From: Bradyrhizobium amphicarpaeae
GTDB lineage: Bacteria > Pseudomonadota > Alphaproteobacteria > Rhizobiales > Xanthobacteraceae
DNA: 64,000 bases
Assembly (NCBI RefSeq): GCF_002266435.3
Contig: NZ_CP029426.2
Location: 4,680,001-4,744,000 of the forward strand
Direction: 5' to 3'
Below the pieces are notes generated by a model. The model ran no database searches. It saw nothing but the letters and a program-made list of their open reading frames with translations, and was not told the origin of the DNA. This document shows positions 39,430-47,886 of the stretch, piece by piece. Made by a program: the position numbers and the translations under genes. Each line of letters opens with the position of its first letter. The first letter of the stretch is position 1.

Positions 39430-39542
39430 CAGCAGAGCTGCCGCACTGCGCCGGCTCCTTGAAGCTTCTCAATCCGCCGAACGAAATTGGAACGGACTCC
39501 ATCGGGCTCTGGTTAGTACCGCAGTGAAGGAGTCACAAGGTC

Positions 39543-39848
39543 ATGAGTAAAGGTCATCACAAGGCAGTCGACCATCCCCCGATCATCACGGTAGGCGAAC
39601 TCATCGACGAACTCTGCCGCCTGCCGGACACAGCCGTCGTCCACTTCCGCTGCCCAATGCTCGATCAGGAGCTAACCTTCTACCGTCTTCGCAAGCGGTC
39701 GAAGGACGCCGTCGAAATCGCGGTCAATGCCTATCCGAACAGTCCGCCGGTCGTGCCATCGTCCAATCCTGCCTTCCACGCGCGAGGAGATGCGGCTCCC
39801 CCGTCCTCGCTTCGCGACGGCGGCCTGCTTCACAAGGCGAGAGGTTGA
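39543..39848 (+). CDS. Hypothetical 101-residue protein
   Basis: The product starts MSKGHHKAVDHPPIITVGEL and continues IDELCRLPDTAVVHFRCPMLDQELTFYRLRKRSKDAVEIAVN, a compact alpha/beta domain of about 65 residues, then a Pro/Ser-rich tail. GAAGGAG and AAGG lie upstream of the ATG. Not recognised. It follows the response regulator after 113 bases and may be separately transcribed. Confidence 0.6.
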   Translation: MSKGHHKAVDHPPIITVGELIDELCRLPDTAVVHFRCPMLDQELTFYRLRKRSKDAVEIAVNAYPNSPPVVPSSNPAFHARGDAAPPSSLRDGGLLHKARG

Positions 39849-39884
39849 TCGGCAGATCAGCGGATCGAACGGGGTCCTGCGGCC

Positions 39885-40472
39885 TCAGGCCGCCTTCAGA
39901 CCGCGCAGCAGCAGCGCGAGCGTCGCATCGACGCGCGCGGAAAGATCGGCATCCTTCCACTCGTCGGCATGGGCCGGATGATGGAAACGAACGGTAGCAT
40001 CGAAGATCGCGCGCGCGGTGGTCTTGACGTCGCCGATGGCGAATGCGCCCTGCTTCACCCCGTCAGTCAGGATCGCCGAGATCTGGTCGATCATCGTTTC
40101 CTTGTGGCATTTGACGGCCGCGCAGGCTTCGCGGGCCAAGGTCAAATAGGTGTCGAACATTTCTGGGTCGTCGAGCACGCGCGATCGCTTGGCGTGGAAC
40201 AGCGTGCGCAGCCAGCGATCGAGCCTGGCCGGCGCCGGGCCCTGCTCCCCGGCGATCTGGCGCAACGGCGCATCGATGCGGTCCAGCCAACGTTTGGCGA
40301 CGGCCTCGCGCAGCGAGGCCTTGCTCGGGAAATGGCGATAGACGCTGCCGTGGCTCACATCGAGCGCACGGGCAACGTCGACCACGGTGGCCTTGGCAAG
40401 TCCAAAGCGCCTCAGCACGTCCTCGGTGACTTCGAGGATCCGCTCCGGCGTCAAGACAACGGCTTCATTCAT
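39885..40472 (-). CDS. TetR family transcriptional regulator
   Basis: 195 residues with the N-terminal helix-turn-helix TPERILEVTEDVLRRFGLAKATVVDVARALDVSHGSVYRHFPSKASL and a C-terminal TetR_C-like ligand domain (ALL...DATVRFHHPAHADEW). The ATG at 40472 fits the family start. It is the second gene of a short operon behind a 33-residue reading frame and a palindromic operator at 40811-40832. No obvious target gene is adjacent, so autoregulation is the only visible link. Confidence 0.9.
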   Translation of the reverse strand: MNEAVVLTPERILEVTEDVLRRFGLAKATVVDVARALDVSHGSVYRHFPSKASLREAVAKRWLDRIDAPLRQIAGEQGPAPARLDRWLRTLFHAKRSRVLDDPEMFDTYLTLAREACAAVKCHKETMIDQISAILTDGVKQGAFAIGDVKTTARAIFDATVRFHHPAHADEWKDADLSARVDATLALLLRGLKAA

Positions 40473-40563
40473 GCCAGCACCATGTTCCCGTTCGGGGCTC
40501 AGTTGTCCGGCGATGGAGCGGCTTCCGAAGCGCCCATTGCCGGTCGTTCGGAAAGCTCTCGCC

Positions 40564-40665
40564 TCAATGAGGCAGTTTTGCAGCCTGCGCCGCGATCTGG
40601 CGCGCCACCAGTAAATTGAGCCAATGCCCAATTGTGCCGGTGAGATTGATGATTTCGGTCGTCAT
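40564..40665 (-). CDS. 33-residue amphipathic peptide upstream of tetR
   Basis: The frame opens MTTEIINLTGTIGHWLNLLV and ends ARQIAAQAAKLPH. A GGAGAT site lies eight bases before the ATG at 40665. The product is one amphipathic helix. It may be a leader peptide or a small membrane-associated protein co-expressed with the TetR regulator. No family recognised. Confidence 0.45.
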   Translation of the reverse strand: MTTEIINLTGTIGHWLNLLVARQIAAQAAKLPH

Positions 40666-40794
40666 TTTCTTATATCTCCATTCGTCCACGGCCCTCGCCC
40701 TTTCGCTGGCGACCTTCGATCCGAGAGGTATTTCGGATCTCCGGCTCCCCCTTGGAGGTGACCGCGGGACACCCAATCGGAGCGTCCGGGAACG

Positions 40795-40832
40795 GATATA
40801 CACGCCTCGATGACAGATTTCAATATCTGTCA
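40795..40832 (-). promoter_or_regulatory. Promoter with palindromic operator for the 33-aa/TetR operon
   Basis: On the reverse strand TTGAAA (40818-40823), a 17-base spacer and TATATC (40795-40800) make a good promoter. TGACAGAT-TTCAAT-ATCTGTCA (40811-40832), with perfect eight-base arms, covers the -35 box. A weaker second palindrome (outer CTGTCA/TGACAG, 40827-40854) follows. The 372-base stretch 40666-41037 holds nothing else that I can recognise apart from the purB ribosome site. Confidence 0.6.
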
Positions 40833-41037
40833 GTCAATGATCCGTGATTGACAGTTAATATTTTCGGCTGACGTCGCCGCCCCCTGCTGACCGGTCCGGT
40901 GGATAGCTCGGCGATCCCGCTCTCCCGGGGGCCAGACCGTTTGTTTCGCCCTGCCTGCTCTGCTAAATCACGGCGTAAAAAGCATTTTGGCCGGCGCCGC
41001 CCTCAGGGCCGCCCGCCCACCTTCGTGGAGCCGTCAG

Positions 41038-42345
41038 ATGATCCCCCGCTATACCCGCCCGGAAATGGCCTCGATCTGGGAACCGCAGACCCGGTTCAAG
41101 ATCTGGTTCGAGATCGAGGCGCATGCAGCGGACGCCCTCGCCGAGCTCGGGACCATCCCCAAGGAGGCCGCCAAGACGGTCTGGGCGAAGGCCAGGGATG
41201 CCGTTTTCGACGTCGCCCGCATCGACGAGATCGAGCGCGAGACCAAGCACGACGTCATCGCCTTCCTCACCCACCTTGCCGAGATCGTCGGCCCCGATGC
41301 GCGCTTCGTCCATCAGGGCATGACCTCCTCCGACGTGCTCGACACCTGCCTCAACGTCCAGCTCACCCGCGCCGCCGACCTGCTGCTCGCCGACCTCGAC
41401 AAGGTGCTGGCTGCCCTCAAGAAGCGCGCCTTTGAGCACAAGATGACGCCGACCATCGGTCGCAGCCACGGCATCCATGCCGAGCCCGTGACCTTCGGCC
41501 TCAAGCTCGCTTATGCCTATGCCGAGTTCTCGCGCGCCAGGGACCGCCTGATCGCGGCGCGCAAGGAAGTCGCGACCTGCGCCATATCAGGCGCCGTCGG
41601 CACCTTCGCGCAGATCGATCCCCGCGTCGAAGAGCACGTCGCCAAGGCCATGGGCCTCGTCCCCGAGCCGATCTCGACCCAGGTGATCCCGCGCGACCGC
41701 CACGCGATGTATTTCTCGACCCTCGGCGTGATCGCCTCCTCGGTCGAGCGCCTCGCAGTGGAGATCCGCCACATGCAGCGCACCGAGGTGCTGGAGGCCG
41801 AAGAATTCTTCTCCGAAGGGCAGAAGGGCTCCTCCGCCATGCCGCACAAGCGCAATCCGGTGCTGTCGGAGAACCTCACCGGCCTCTCCCGCATGGTGCG
41901 CGCCTATGTGACGCCGGCGCTGGAGAACGTCGTGCTCTGGCACGAGCGCGACATCTCGCATTCCTCGGCCGAGCGCATGATGGGCCCGGACGCGACCGTC
42001 ACGCTCGACTTCGCGCTGGTGCGCCTCGCCGGCCTGATCGACAAGCTGCTGGTCTATCCCGCCAACATGCAGAAGAACCTCGACCGCCTCGGCGGCCTCG
42101 TGCACTCGCAGCGCGTGCTGCTGGCGCTCACGCAGAAGGGCGCAAGCCGCGAGGATGCCTACAAGCTGGTGCAACGCAACGCGATGCCGGTCTGGCGGGG
42201 AGAAGGCGATTTCCTTGTTCTGCTGAAGAAGGACGCCGAGGTGAAGAAATATCTGACCGACGCCGAGATCGAGGAGCAATTCGACCTCGGCTATCACCTC
42301 AAGCACGTCGACACGATCTTCAAGCGCGTGTTCGGCGAGAGCTGA
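41038..42345 (+). CDS. purB: Adenylosuccinate lyase
   Basis: 435 residues, opening [20 protein letters not shown] as in short bacterial PurB, with [33 protein letters not shown] (catalytic His) and the superfamily signature [17 protein letters not shown]. It acts twice in purine synthesis, forming AICAR and AMP. Start chosen at the ATG after GGAG. Confidence 0.97.
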   Translation: MIPRYTRPEMASIWEPQTRFKIWFEIEAHAADALAELGTIPKEAAKTVWAKARDAVFDVARIDEIERETKHDVIAFLTHLAEIVGPDARFVHQGMTSSDVLDTCLNVQLTRAADLLLADLDKVLAALKKRAFEHKMTPTIGRSHGIHAEPVTFGLKLAYAYAEFSRARDRLIAARKEVATCAISGAVGTFAQIDPRVEEHVAKAMGLVPEPISTQVIPRDRHAMYFSTLGVIASSVERLAVEIRHMQRTEVLEAEEFFSEGQKGSSAMPHKRNPVLSENLTGLSRMVRAYVTPALENVVLWHERDISHSSAERMMGPDATVTLDFALVRLAGLIDKLLVYPANMQKNLDRLGGLVHSQRVLLALTQKGASREDAYKLVQRNAMPVWRGEGDFLVLLKKDAEVKKYLTDAEIEEQFDLGYHLKHVDTIFKRVFGES

Positions 42346-42355
42346 GCGCGCGACC

Positions 42356-42432
42356 GTAGCCCGGGTGAGCGCAGCGATACCCGGGAGCCGACACACAGAA
42401 GTCCCGGATGTCGCTTCGCTCATCCGGGCTAC
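42356..42432. repeat. Palindromic repeat, GTAGCCCGGGTGAGCG family, copy 1
   Basis: GTAGCCCGGGTGAGCGCAGC at 42356 is mirrored by GCTTCGCTCATCCGGGCTAC ending at 42432, with an inner GATACCCGGGA/TCCCGGATGTC pair. Copies 2 and 3 are at 43648-43734 and 54607-54683, all in the same orientation. Confidence 0.9.
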
Positions 42433-42455
42433 GACAACAGAGACGGATACCCCTC

Positions 42456-43628
42456 ATGCCCATCGTCAACCGCGTTGCCGCCCTCTCCGACGAAATGGCC
42501 GCCTGGCGCCACGACTTCCACGAGAACCCCGAGCTGCTCTACGAGGTCCACCGCACCGCCGGGATCGTTGCCGAGAAGTTGCGCGAGTTCGGCTGTGACG
42601 AGGTGGTGACGGGCATCGGCCGCACCGGCGTCGTCGGCGTGATCCGCGGCCGCAAGTCCGCATCCGGCAAGACCATCGGGCTCCGCGCCGACATGGACGC
42701 GCTCCCGATCATGGAAACCTCGGGCGTGGCCTATGCGTCCAAAGTCCCCGGCAAGATGCACGCCTGCGGCCATGACGGCCACACCGCGATGCTGCTGGGC
42801 GCTGCCAAATATCTCGCCGAGACGCGCAATTTCGACGGCACGGCGATCGTGATCTTCCAGCCTGCCGAAGAAGGCGGCGGCGGCGGCAAGGCGATGGTCG
42901 AGGACGGGCTGATGACGCGCTGGAACATCCAGGAGGTCTACGGCATGCACAACATGCCCGGCCTGCCCGAAGGTCATTTCGCGACCACCCCCGGCGCGAT
43001 GCTCGCCTCATCCGACAACATCCAGATCACGGTCCACGGCAAGGGTGGCCACGCCGGCGCGGGTCCGCACAAATCCGTCGACAGCGTGCTGATCGGCTCG
43101 CAGATCGTCAACGCGCTGCAGTCGATCGTGGCGCGCAACGTCGATCCGTTGAAGTCGGCCGTCATCTCGATCACGCAATTCCACTCCGGCACGGCCTTCA
43201 ACATCATCCCTGAAATCGCCGAGCTCGGCGGCACCGTGCGCACGCTCGATCCTGAAGTGCGCGATCTCGTCGAGCGCCGCATCGGCGAAGTCGCCGAGAG
43301 CGTCGCCCGTGCCTATGGCGGCTCGGCCGAGACCAAGTACACGCGGATGTATCCGGTGACGATGAACCATGCGCGCGAAGCCGGCCTTGCCGCCGACGTC
43401 GCCCGCGACATCGTCGGCGCCGATCGCGTCAACGACAAGTTCATCCCGATGATGGGCGCCGAAGACTTCTCCTTCATGCTGGAGGCGCGTCCCGGCGCGA
43501 TGGTGCTGGTCGGCATGGGCGACGGCAACGAGTGCCATCACCCCGCCTACGTCTTCAACGACAACATTTTGGGCCACGGCGCCTCGTTCTGGGCGCGTCT
43601 GGTCGAGACGCGGATGCCGGCGGGATAG
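42456..43628 (+). CDS. M20 family amidohydrolase (hippurate-hydrolase-like)
   Basis: 390 residues of the M20D peptidase group. Metal-binding residues lie in MHACGHDGHTAMLLGAA (Cys-Gly-His-Asp), FQPAEEGGGGGKAM (Glu-Glu), MHNMPGLPEG and the C-terminal ECHHPAYVFND. The dimerisation lid domain contains GKGGHAGAGPHKSVD. It cleaves N-acyl or N-carbamoyl amino acids; the exact substrate cannot be told. The gene is bracketed by two direct copies of the same palindromic repeat. Confidence 0.93.
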   Translation: MPIVNRVAALSDEMAAWRHDFHENPELLYEVHRTAGIVAEKLREFGCDEVVTGIGRTGVVGVIRGRKSASGKTIGLRADMDALPIMETSGVAYASKVPGKMHACGHDGHTAMLLGAAKYLAETRNFDGTAIVIFQPAEEGGGGGKAMVEDGLMTRWNIQEVYGMHNMPGLPEGHFATTPGAMLASSDNIQITVHGKGGHAGAGPHKSVDSVLIGSQIVNALQSIVARNVDPLKSAVISITQFHSGTAFNIIPEIAELGGTVRTLDPEVRDLVERRIGEVAESVARAYGGSAETKYTRMYPVTMNHAREAGLAADVARDIVGADRVNDKFIPMMGAEDFSFMLEARPGAMVLVGMGDGNECHHPAYVFNDNILGHGASFWARLVETRMPAG

Positions 43629-43647
43629 GGCCGCACACCTTGCTGCT

Positions 43648-43734
43648 GTAGCCCGGGTGAGCGAAGCGACACCCGGGAACGTCCTGCCTGACTGATCCAG
43701 TCGCCCGGATATCGCTATCGCTCATCCGGGCTAC
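43648..43734. repeat. Palindromic repeat, GTAGCCCGGGTGAGCG family, copy 2
   Basis: GTAGCCCGGGTGAGCGAAGC at 43648 and GCTCATCCGGGCTAC ending at 43734. The central loop differs from copies 1 and 3, containing an extra ten or so bases. Confidence 0.9.
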
Positions 43735-43752
43735 GATCCAGCGCACGCTGTC

Positions 43753-45660
43753 TTACCCCTGCACGACCTCATGCCGCATCACGAACGGCGCGAGCAGCGT
43801 GTGCACCTCGCCCGCAACCGCCTCGCGCTGGTCCGCCGGCAGGCCCGCGAGCGTCACGGTTGCGATCGAGCCGTGGCTGCCGTGCGCGCCGACCCTGACC
43901 TTGCAGTCGATCCCGCGCTCGATCAGCGGCGACAGCACCTTGGTGAACACCCGTTCGGCCGCGTCCCAGCGCAGCTGCGGCTTGAACACCTTGCCGACGC
44001 CGGTCACCGGCATCGGGTCGATCGGAATGACCTGGACCGGGACGGCGGCCCGCTCCGGCGTGCGCTCGCGAACCCACGATTCCAGTTCACCGGGCTGTAC
44101 GCTCGCGCCCGGCTTCAACTGCACGTAACCAACCGGCAATTCGCCGGCATAGGCGTCGGGCTGGCCGACCACAGCGGCGAAGCCAACCGCCGGGTGCTGG
44201 AACATGATCTCCTCGATCGGCGCCGGATCGATGTTGTGGCCGCCGCGGATCACGAGATCCTTGGCGCGGCCGGTGATCCATAGATAGCCGTCGGCATCGA
44301 GCCGGCCGAGGTCGCCGGAATTGACCCACACATCGTCGACGAACGCGCCCTTGTTGTGCTCGTCGTTGAGATAGCCGCCGAACACGCCGGGTCCAGCCAT
44401 GATGACGACGCCGATCTCGTCGGATGCGCAGTCGCGGATCGGCCGGCCGTCGGCATCGAGCTGCACGATGCGCACGCGCGCGTAAGGCATGGGAAGCCCG
44501 ACCGAGCCGAGCCTGATCGGCCGCGACGGATAGGCCAGTGTGTGCACGCTCGACGTCTCTGTCATGCCGTAAACCTCGACCACTGGCAGCTTGAGCTTGT
44601 CCTGGATCGCCGAGCCGACGGCGACGGGGATCGCCGAGCCGCCGCCGGCGGCATATTTCAGGCTGGAGATGTCGGCGTTACCAGGCGGCACGCCGAGCGT
44701 CGCGGCCAGCACCGTCGGCACGCTGGACAGCGCCTCGGGCTTGAAGCGCTCGACCAGTCTCCAGATGTTCTTCACCGCATTCGGGTTGCGCCAGCCACTC
44801 GGCGACAGCACGACCAGCGAGCCGCCGCTCGACAGCATCGTCAGCACCTGTGTCAGCGAACCCCCGACGTGAAACAGCGGCATGCCGAACAGCAAATTGG
44901 CGCCGGGCTTCGACTTCAGCAGCAGATTGAGCGCCCAGGCCTGATAGACCTGATTGGCGTGGGTGTGCCGCACCAGTTTTGGCGTACCGGTGGTGCCGCC
45001 GGTGTGGAAATAGGCGGCGACGTCGCCGCCCGAGATCTTGCGCCCGCTGACCAGCCGGTCGGACGGCTGCTGCTTGATCAAATCGTTGAAGGCAAAGATG
45101 CCCTTCGCCGGATCGCCCCCGCCGAACACCTGCACGATCGCCTTGAGGTGTTTCAACTGCGGGCGGATCTGCTCGACCTTCTGCCAGATGTCGGCGCCCG
45201 GCATCGGCCCAAGAGCCACCAGGATCTTGGTGTTCGCGGCTTCCAGGATCTCCGCGATCTGGTGCGGCTCCAACAGCGGATTGACGGGATTGGCAATGCC
45301 GGCGGCCTCTGCGCCGAACAGCGTCACGAAGGCATCCGGCACCAACGGCAGCATGAAGCTGATGACGTCGCCTTTCTCCGCGCCGAGCGCGTGAAACATG
45401 TTGGCAGCCTGCGTGACACGCGCAATGAAATCGCGGTACGTGACCACCAGTGGCGTGTCGGCGGGATCGGCGTTTTGCAGAAACTGGATCGCCGCCCCGT
45501 CGGGATTGCGCGCCGCACCAAGCTTGATCGCGTCAAACGTGCTCTCGGCGGCGATGCGGTCCGCATAGGGGACTTGCTCGAACGCCCGGACCTCCTCGTC
45601 TGTCAAAAGATCCGGATAGTCGTTGCCGATAAGCCGATCGAGCGCGTGGATGCCCGCCAT
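43753..45660 (-). CDS. Acyl-CoA synthetase (AMP-forming)
   Basis: 635 residues of the ANL superfamily: phosphate loop AYFHTGGTTGTPKLVRHTHAN, VEVYGMTETSS, SGDLGRLDADGYLWITGRAKDLVIRGGHNIDP and the catalytic Lys in TGVGKVFKPQL. The C-terminal extension after this Lys is longer than in typical medium-chain ligases. It activates a carboxylic acid via acyl-AMP to acyl-CoA; chain length unknown. It stands alone and is convergent with the amidohydrolase gene. Confidence 0.92.
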   Translation of the reverse strand: MAGIHALDRLIGNDYPDLLTDEEVRAFEQVPYADRIAAESTFDAIKLGAARNPDGAAIQFLQNADPADTPLVVTYRDFIARVTQAANMFHALGAEKGDVISFMLPLVPDAFVTLFGAEAAGIANPVNPLLEPHQIAEILEAANTKILVALGPMPGADIWQKVEQIRPQLKHLKAIVQVFGGGDPAKGIFAFNDLIKQQPSDRLVSGRKISGGDVAAYFHTGGTTGTPKLVRHTHANQVYQAWALNLLLKSKPGANLLFGMPLFHVGGSLTQVLTMLSSGGSLVVLSPSGWRNPNAVKNIWRLVERFKPEALSSVPTVLAATLGVPPGNADISSLKYAAGGGSAIPVAVGSAIQDKLKLPVVEVYGMTETSSVHTLAYPSRPIRLGSVGLPMPYARVRIVQLDADGRPIRDCASDEIGVVIMAGPGVFGGYLNDEHNKGAFVDDVWVNSGDLGRLDADGYLWITGRAKDLVIRGGHNIDPAPIEEIMFQHPAVGFAAVVGQPDAYAGELPVGYVQLKPGASVQPGELESWVRERTPERAAVPVQVIPIDPMPVTGVGKVFKPQLRWDAAERVFTKVLSPLIERGIDCKVRVGAHGSHGSIATVTLAGLPADQREAVAGEVHTLLAPFVMRHEVVQG

Positions 45661-45826
45661 GGAATTCCGTCCTCCCTCAGATACATATCCCCGCCCCTGT
45701 CTTTTGACATTTTGGTTCGGCGAGGTCCCGACCGATGGCCGGCCGGGAGCAGATAGAATGATCGATGATTTGGCGTTCGTCCATGGCCGGCTGCAACAGC
45801 TCGCGCGGCGAGACGCCGGCGTGGCT

Positions 45827-46003
45827 TTATGGACGATCCGGCGACCAGCCTATTGCGTTGAAATCGGCAGGCGCAGGCATCACGTCGGGCTCGGCGGTTG
45901 CCTTACACAGAATTGCGTCTGCACGATTTCGGTCCGACACTTCGATCGGCACGCCCTCTTTGTCCACAGCGAGTATTCCCGTCATCTCGGGCGGTGCGGT
46001 CAT
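45827..46003 (-). CDS. 58-residue protein, second gene of a small two-gene module
   Basis: Its ATG overlaps the stop of the preceding gene by four bases (ATGA), so it is translationally coupled. The product begins MTAPPEMTGILAVDKEGVPI and ends FNAIGWSPDRP; it has one Cys and looks like a small beta-rich protein. No family recognised. Coupling to a 116-residue partner under an operator-like region suggests a toxin-antitoxin or regulator-effector pair, but no known toxin motif is visible. Confidence 0.5.
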   Translation of the reverse strand: MTAPPEMTGILAVDKEGVPIEVSDRNRADAILCKATAEPDVMPAPADFNAIGWSPDRP

Positions 46004-46350
46004 TCCGTAGCCGTCTCCCTGGCGTTGACGCGGTCGAGTATCTTCCTACCCATCGCAAAAGCTTGCGCATCGCCACGCTCGATCATGGCACGCGCGGCGA
46101 CGGCGGCGCGGGACAGCAGATCGGGAAGCCGATCGAGATCGATATTGTCGAGAATGCGCGGTCCGTAGCGACGGAGTGCATTGTCGAGCAGCGACTGCAG
46201 TTCTTTGGTCAGGCGGTGCTCCGCGCGCATGCGCGAGGCAAGCGCCAGGACTTCGTCGCGTGCAGCCGGCGGAATCAGGACTTCGACACGCACGAGGTCC
46301 GCCGCACCCTGACGCGATTGTTCGCAGGGATCATCGGCTTTCTGCCTCAT
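46000..46350 (-). CDS. 116-residue protein, first gene of a small two-gene module
   Basis: The central part reads LVRVEVLIPPAARDEVLALASRMRAEHRLTKELQSLLDNALRRYG, a strand followed by helices as in ribbon-helix-helix proteins, though the match is not certain. The C-terminal half is helical (LPDLLSRAAVAARAMIERGDAQAFAMGRKIL). The start at 46350 is preferred over 46371, which would run through one of the repeat boxes upstream. It may regulate itself. No family assigned. Confidence 0.6.
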   Translation of the reverse strand: MRQKADDPCEQSRQGAADLVRVEVLIPPAARDEVLALASRMRAEHRLTKELQSLLDNALRRYGPRILDNIDLDRLPDLLSRAAVAARAMIERGDAQAFAMGRKILDRVNARETATE

Positions 46351-46371
46351 GAAACATCGACGCTGCCACAC

Positions 46372-46424
46372 GTATCCCGGGCACGCAAATTTGTATCCCG
46401 GTTACGATAACAAACCATTGTTAT
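46372..46424. promoter_or_regulatory. Two spaced direct repeats and a palindrome upstream of the two-gene module
   Basis: GTATCCCGG occurs at 46372-46380 and again at 46393-46401, exactly 21 bases apart, which is two helical turns. A separate palindrome, ATAACAA-ACCA-TTGTTAT, lies at 46407-46424. All sit in the divergent gap between the small module and the SecD-like gene, so they could control either. Binding protein unknown. Confidence 0.55.
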
Positions 46425-46536
46425 GGCTCAGTTTTATTTAATCAGGTTCGAAAGGGATGAACCTCCTCACGCCGTACACGGACCAACTGGCAGCAGCGGC
46501 TTGGCCGGACGACCGGCCGCGAGAGCCGAGGACATC

Positions 46537-47634
46537 ATGACCACGCCCCTGCGAGACCACATCACCCCGCTGCTCCTCGCACTTGCCGTGACATCGGGGA
46601 TCTTGGCATCGGCGATCGCGCTGCCCCGCGAGGCGCTCGCCGCCGACAGCGGGCTCGACAAGATGCGCGCCAGGATCGCGGCTTTCGTCGGCGACAAGAT
46701 GGAAAAGCTCGGCGGCTCGCGCATCGTCTACAAGGTCGACAGCGACGGCCTGCGCGAGACCGTCGTGGCGGATTTGCGTGACGACGTCTACAAGATCCTG
46801 CGCGAGGACAAGATCGCCTTCTCCGGCCTTGCGGTCCGCGACGGCGGCGTCGAACTGAAGATCGCGGACGCCAAGTCGCGCGCGCAGCTCGCGCGCAAGC
46901 TCGCGTCAGCCGCGGAGGGATTGCCGTCGCATGCACTCACCGTGACAGATCTCGGCGACGGATTGGTCCGCCTGGCGCCGACCGAGGCCGCGTCCACGGC
47001 GCGGCTGCGCGAGCTTGTCGATGATAGCATCGACATGATCGAACAGCGCCTCAAGGATTCCGGCATCAAGCTCGCCAGCGTCCAGCCCGACGGCACCGAC
47101 CGCCTCCGGATCTTCGTGCCGGGCGAAATGGACCCTGAGCGAGTGGCCGCAATCTTTGCCCGGAAAGTCAAGGTCAGCTTCCGCCTCGTGGACGTTTCGA
47201 TGCCGGGCGCGCAGGCGCAATCCGGCAGCCCGCCCGAAGGCACCGAAGTCCTGCTCGGCTTCAAGGACAAGATGCCCTATCTGGTGGCCAAGGATAGCGT
47301 GCTCGAGGGCGAGGACATCAGCGATGCGACGCCGATCTTTGCGGCCGGCACGAAGGAACCGATCGTCTCGTTTCGCTTCAACGGGCGCGGCACGCGACGC
47401 TTCGCCCACGTCACCGCAGAGAATGTCGGAAGGCCCTTCGCCATCGTGCTCGACGACAAGGTGATCTCCGCCCCCGTGATCCGCGAGCCCATCACCGGCG
47501 GTTCGGGCCAGATCTCCGGCAATTTCACCCTGGAGGAAGCAAGCAGCGTCACCATGCTGCTGCGCGCCGGCTCGCTGCCTGGACGTCTTGGCCTCGTCGA
47601 GCAACAGGTCGTCCAAGCCGCCGCCAAGCCATAA
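46537..47634 (+). CDS. Exported orphan SecD-like protein without membrane helices
   Basis: 365 residues. A signal peptide (LLLALAVTSGILASAIALP, cleaved near ALAAD) is followed by the periplasmic domains of SecD: RIVYKVDSDGLRETVVADLRDDVYKIL, a head domain, then FRFNGRGTRRFAHVTAENVGRPFAIVLDDKVISAPVIREPITGGSGQISGNF. The protein stops at LRAGSLPGRLGLVEQQVV, where real SecD enters its first C-terminal membrane helix. So it is a soluble SecD P1-type module. The sequence cannot say whether it is a decoy, a chaperone or a decaying paralogue; the frame is intact. Confidence 0.85.
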   Translation: MTTPLRDHITPLLLALAVTSGILASAIALPREALAADSGLDKMRARIAAFVGDKMEKLGGSRIVYKVDSDGLRETVVADLRDDVYKILREDKIAFSGLAVRDGGVELKIADAKSRAQLARKLASAAEGLPSHALTVTDLGDGLVRLAPTEAASTARLRELVDDSIDMIEQRLKDSGIKLASVQPDGTDRLRIFVPGEMDPERVAAIFARKVKVSFRLVDVSMPGAQAQSGSPPEGTEVLLGFKDKMPYLVAKDSVLEGEDISDATPIFAAGTKEPIVSFRFNGRGTRRFAHVTAENVGRPFAIVLDDKVISAPVIREPITGGSGQISGNFTLEEASSVTMLLRAGSLPGRLGLVEQQVVQAAAKP

Positions 47635-47886
47635 CGCGAAGATCGTCCGACGCGCCCCGCCCCGGGCCTCCGCCCCCTCCGCGACGCCGAAGCTCGCCAC
47701 CGAATCACGGCCGCGTGCGACCAGGGGCACAACCAACGGGCAATTGCCGAAACGGCCGATCAGGCTAAAATTTGCCTCTTGCAGCGTGACGGCCAAAGGC
47801 TTCATTTCAGGCGGCCGTCACTCATTTTCGGCTATAGGTGTCGAGCATACCGACCAGGACTGAAGGCCTTACGCGGGGTTAGTACC

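Noticed and set aside
45700..45784. A 35-codon reverse frame after the two-gene module
   Set aside because: No ribosome site, no coupling to the upstream gene, and composition of non-coding DNA.
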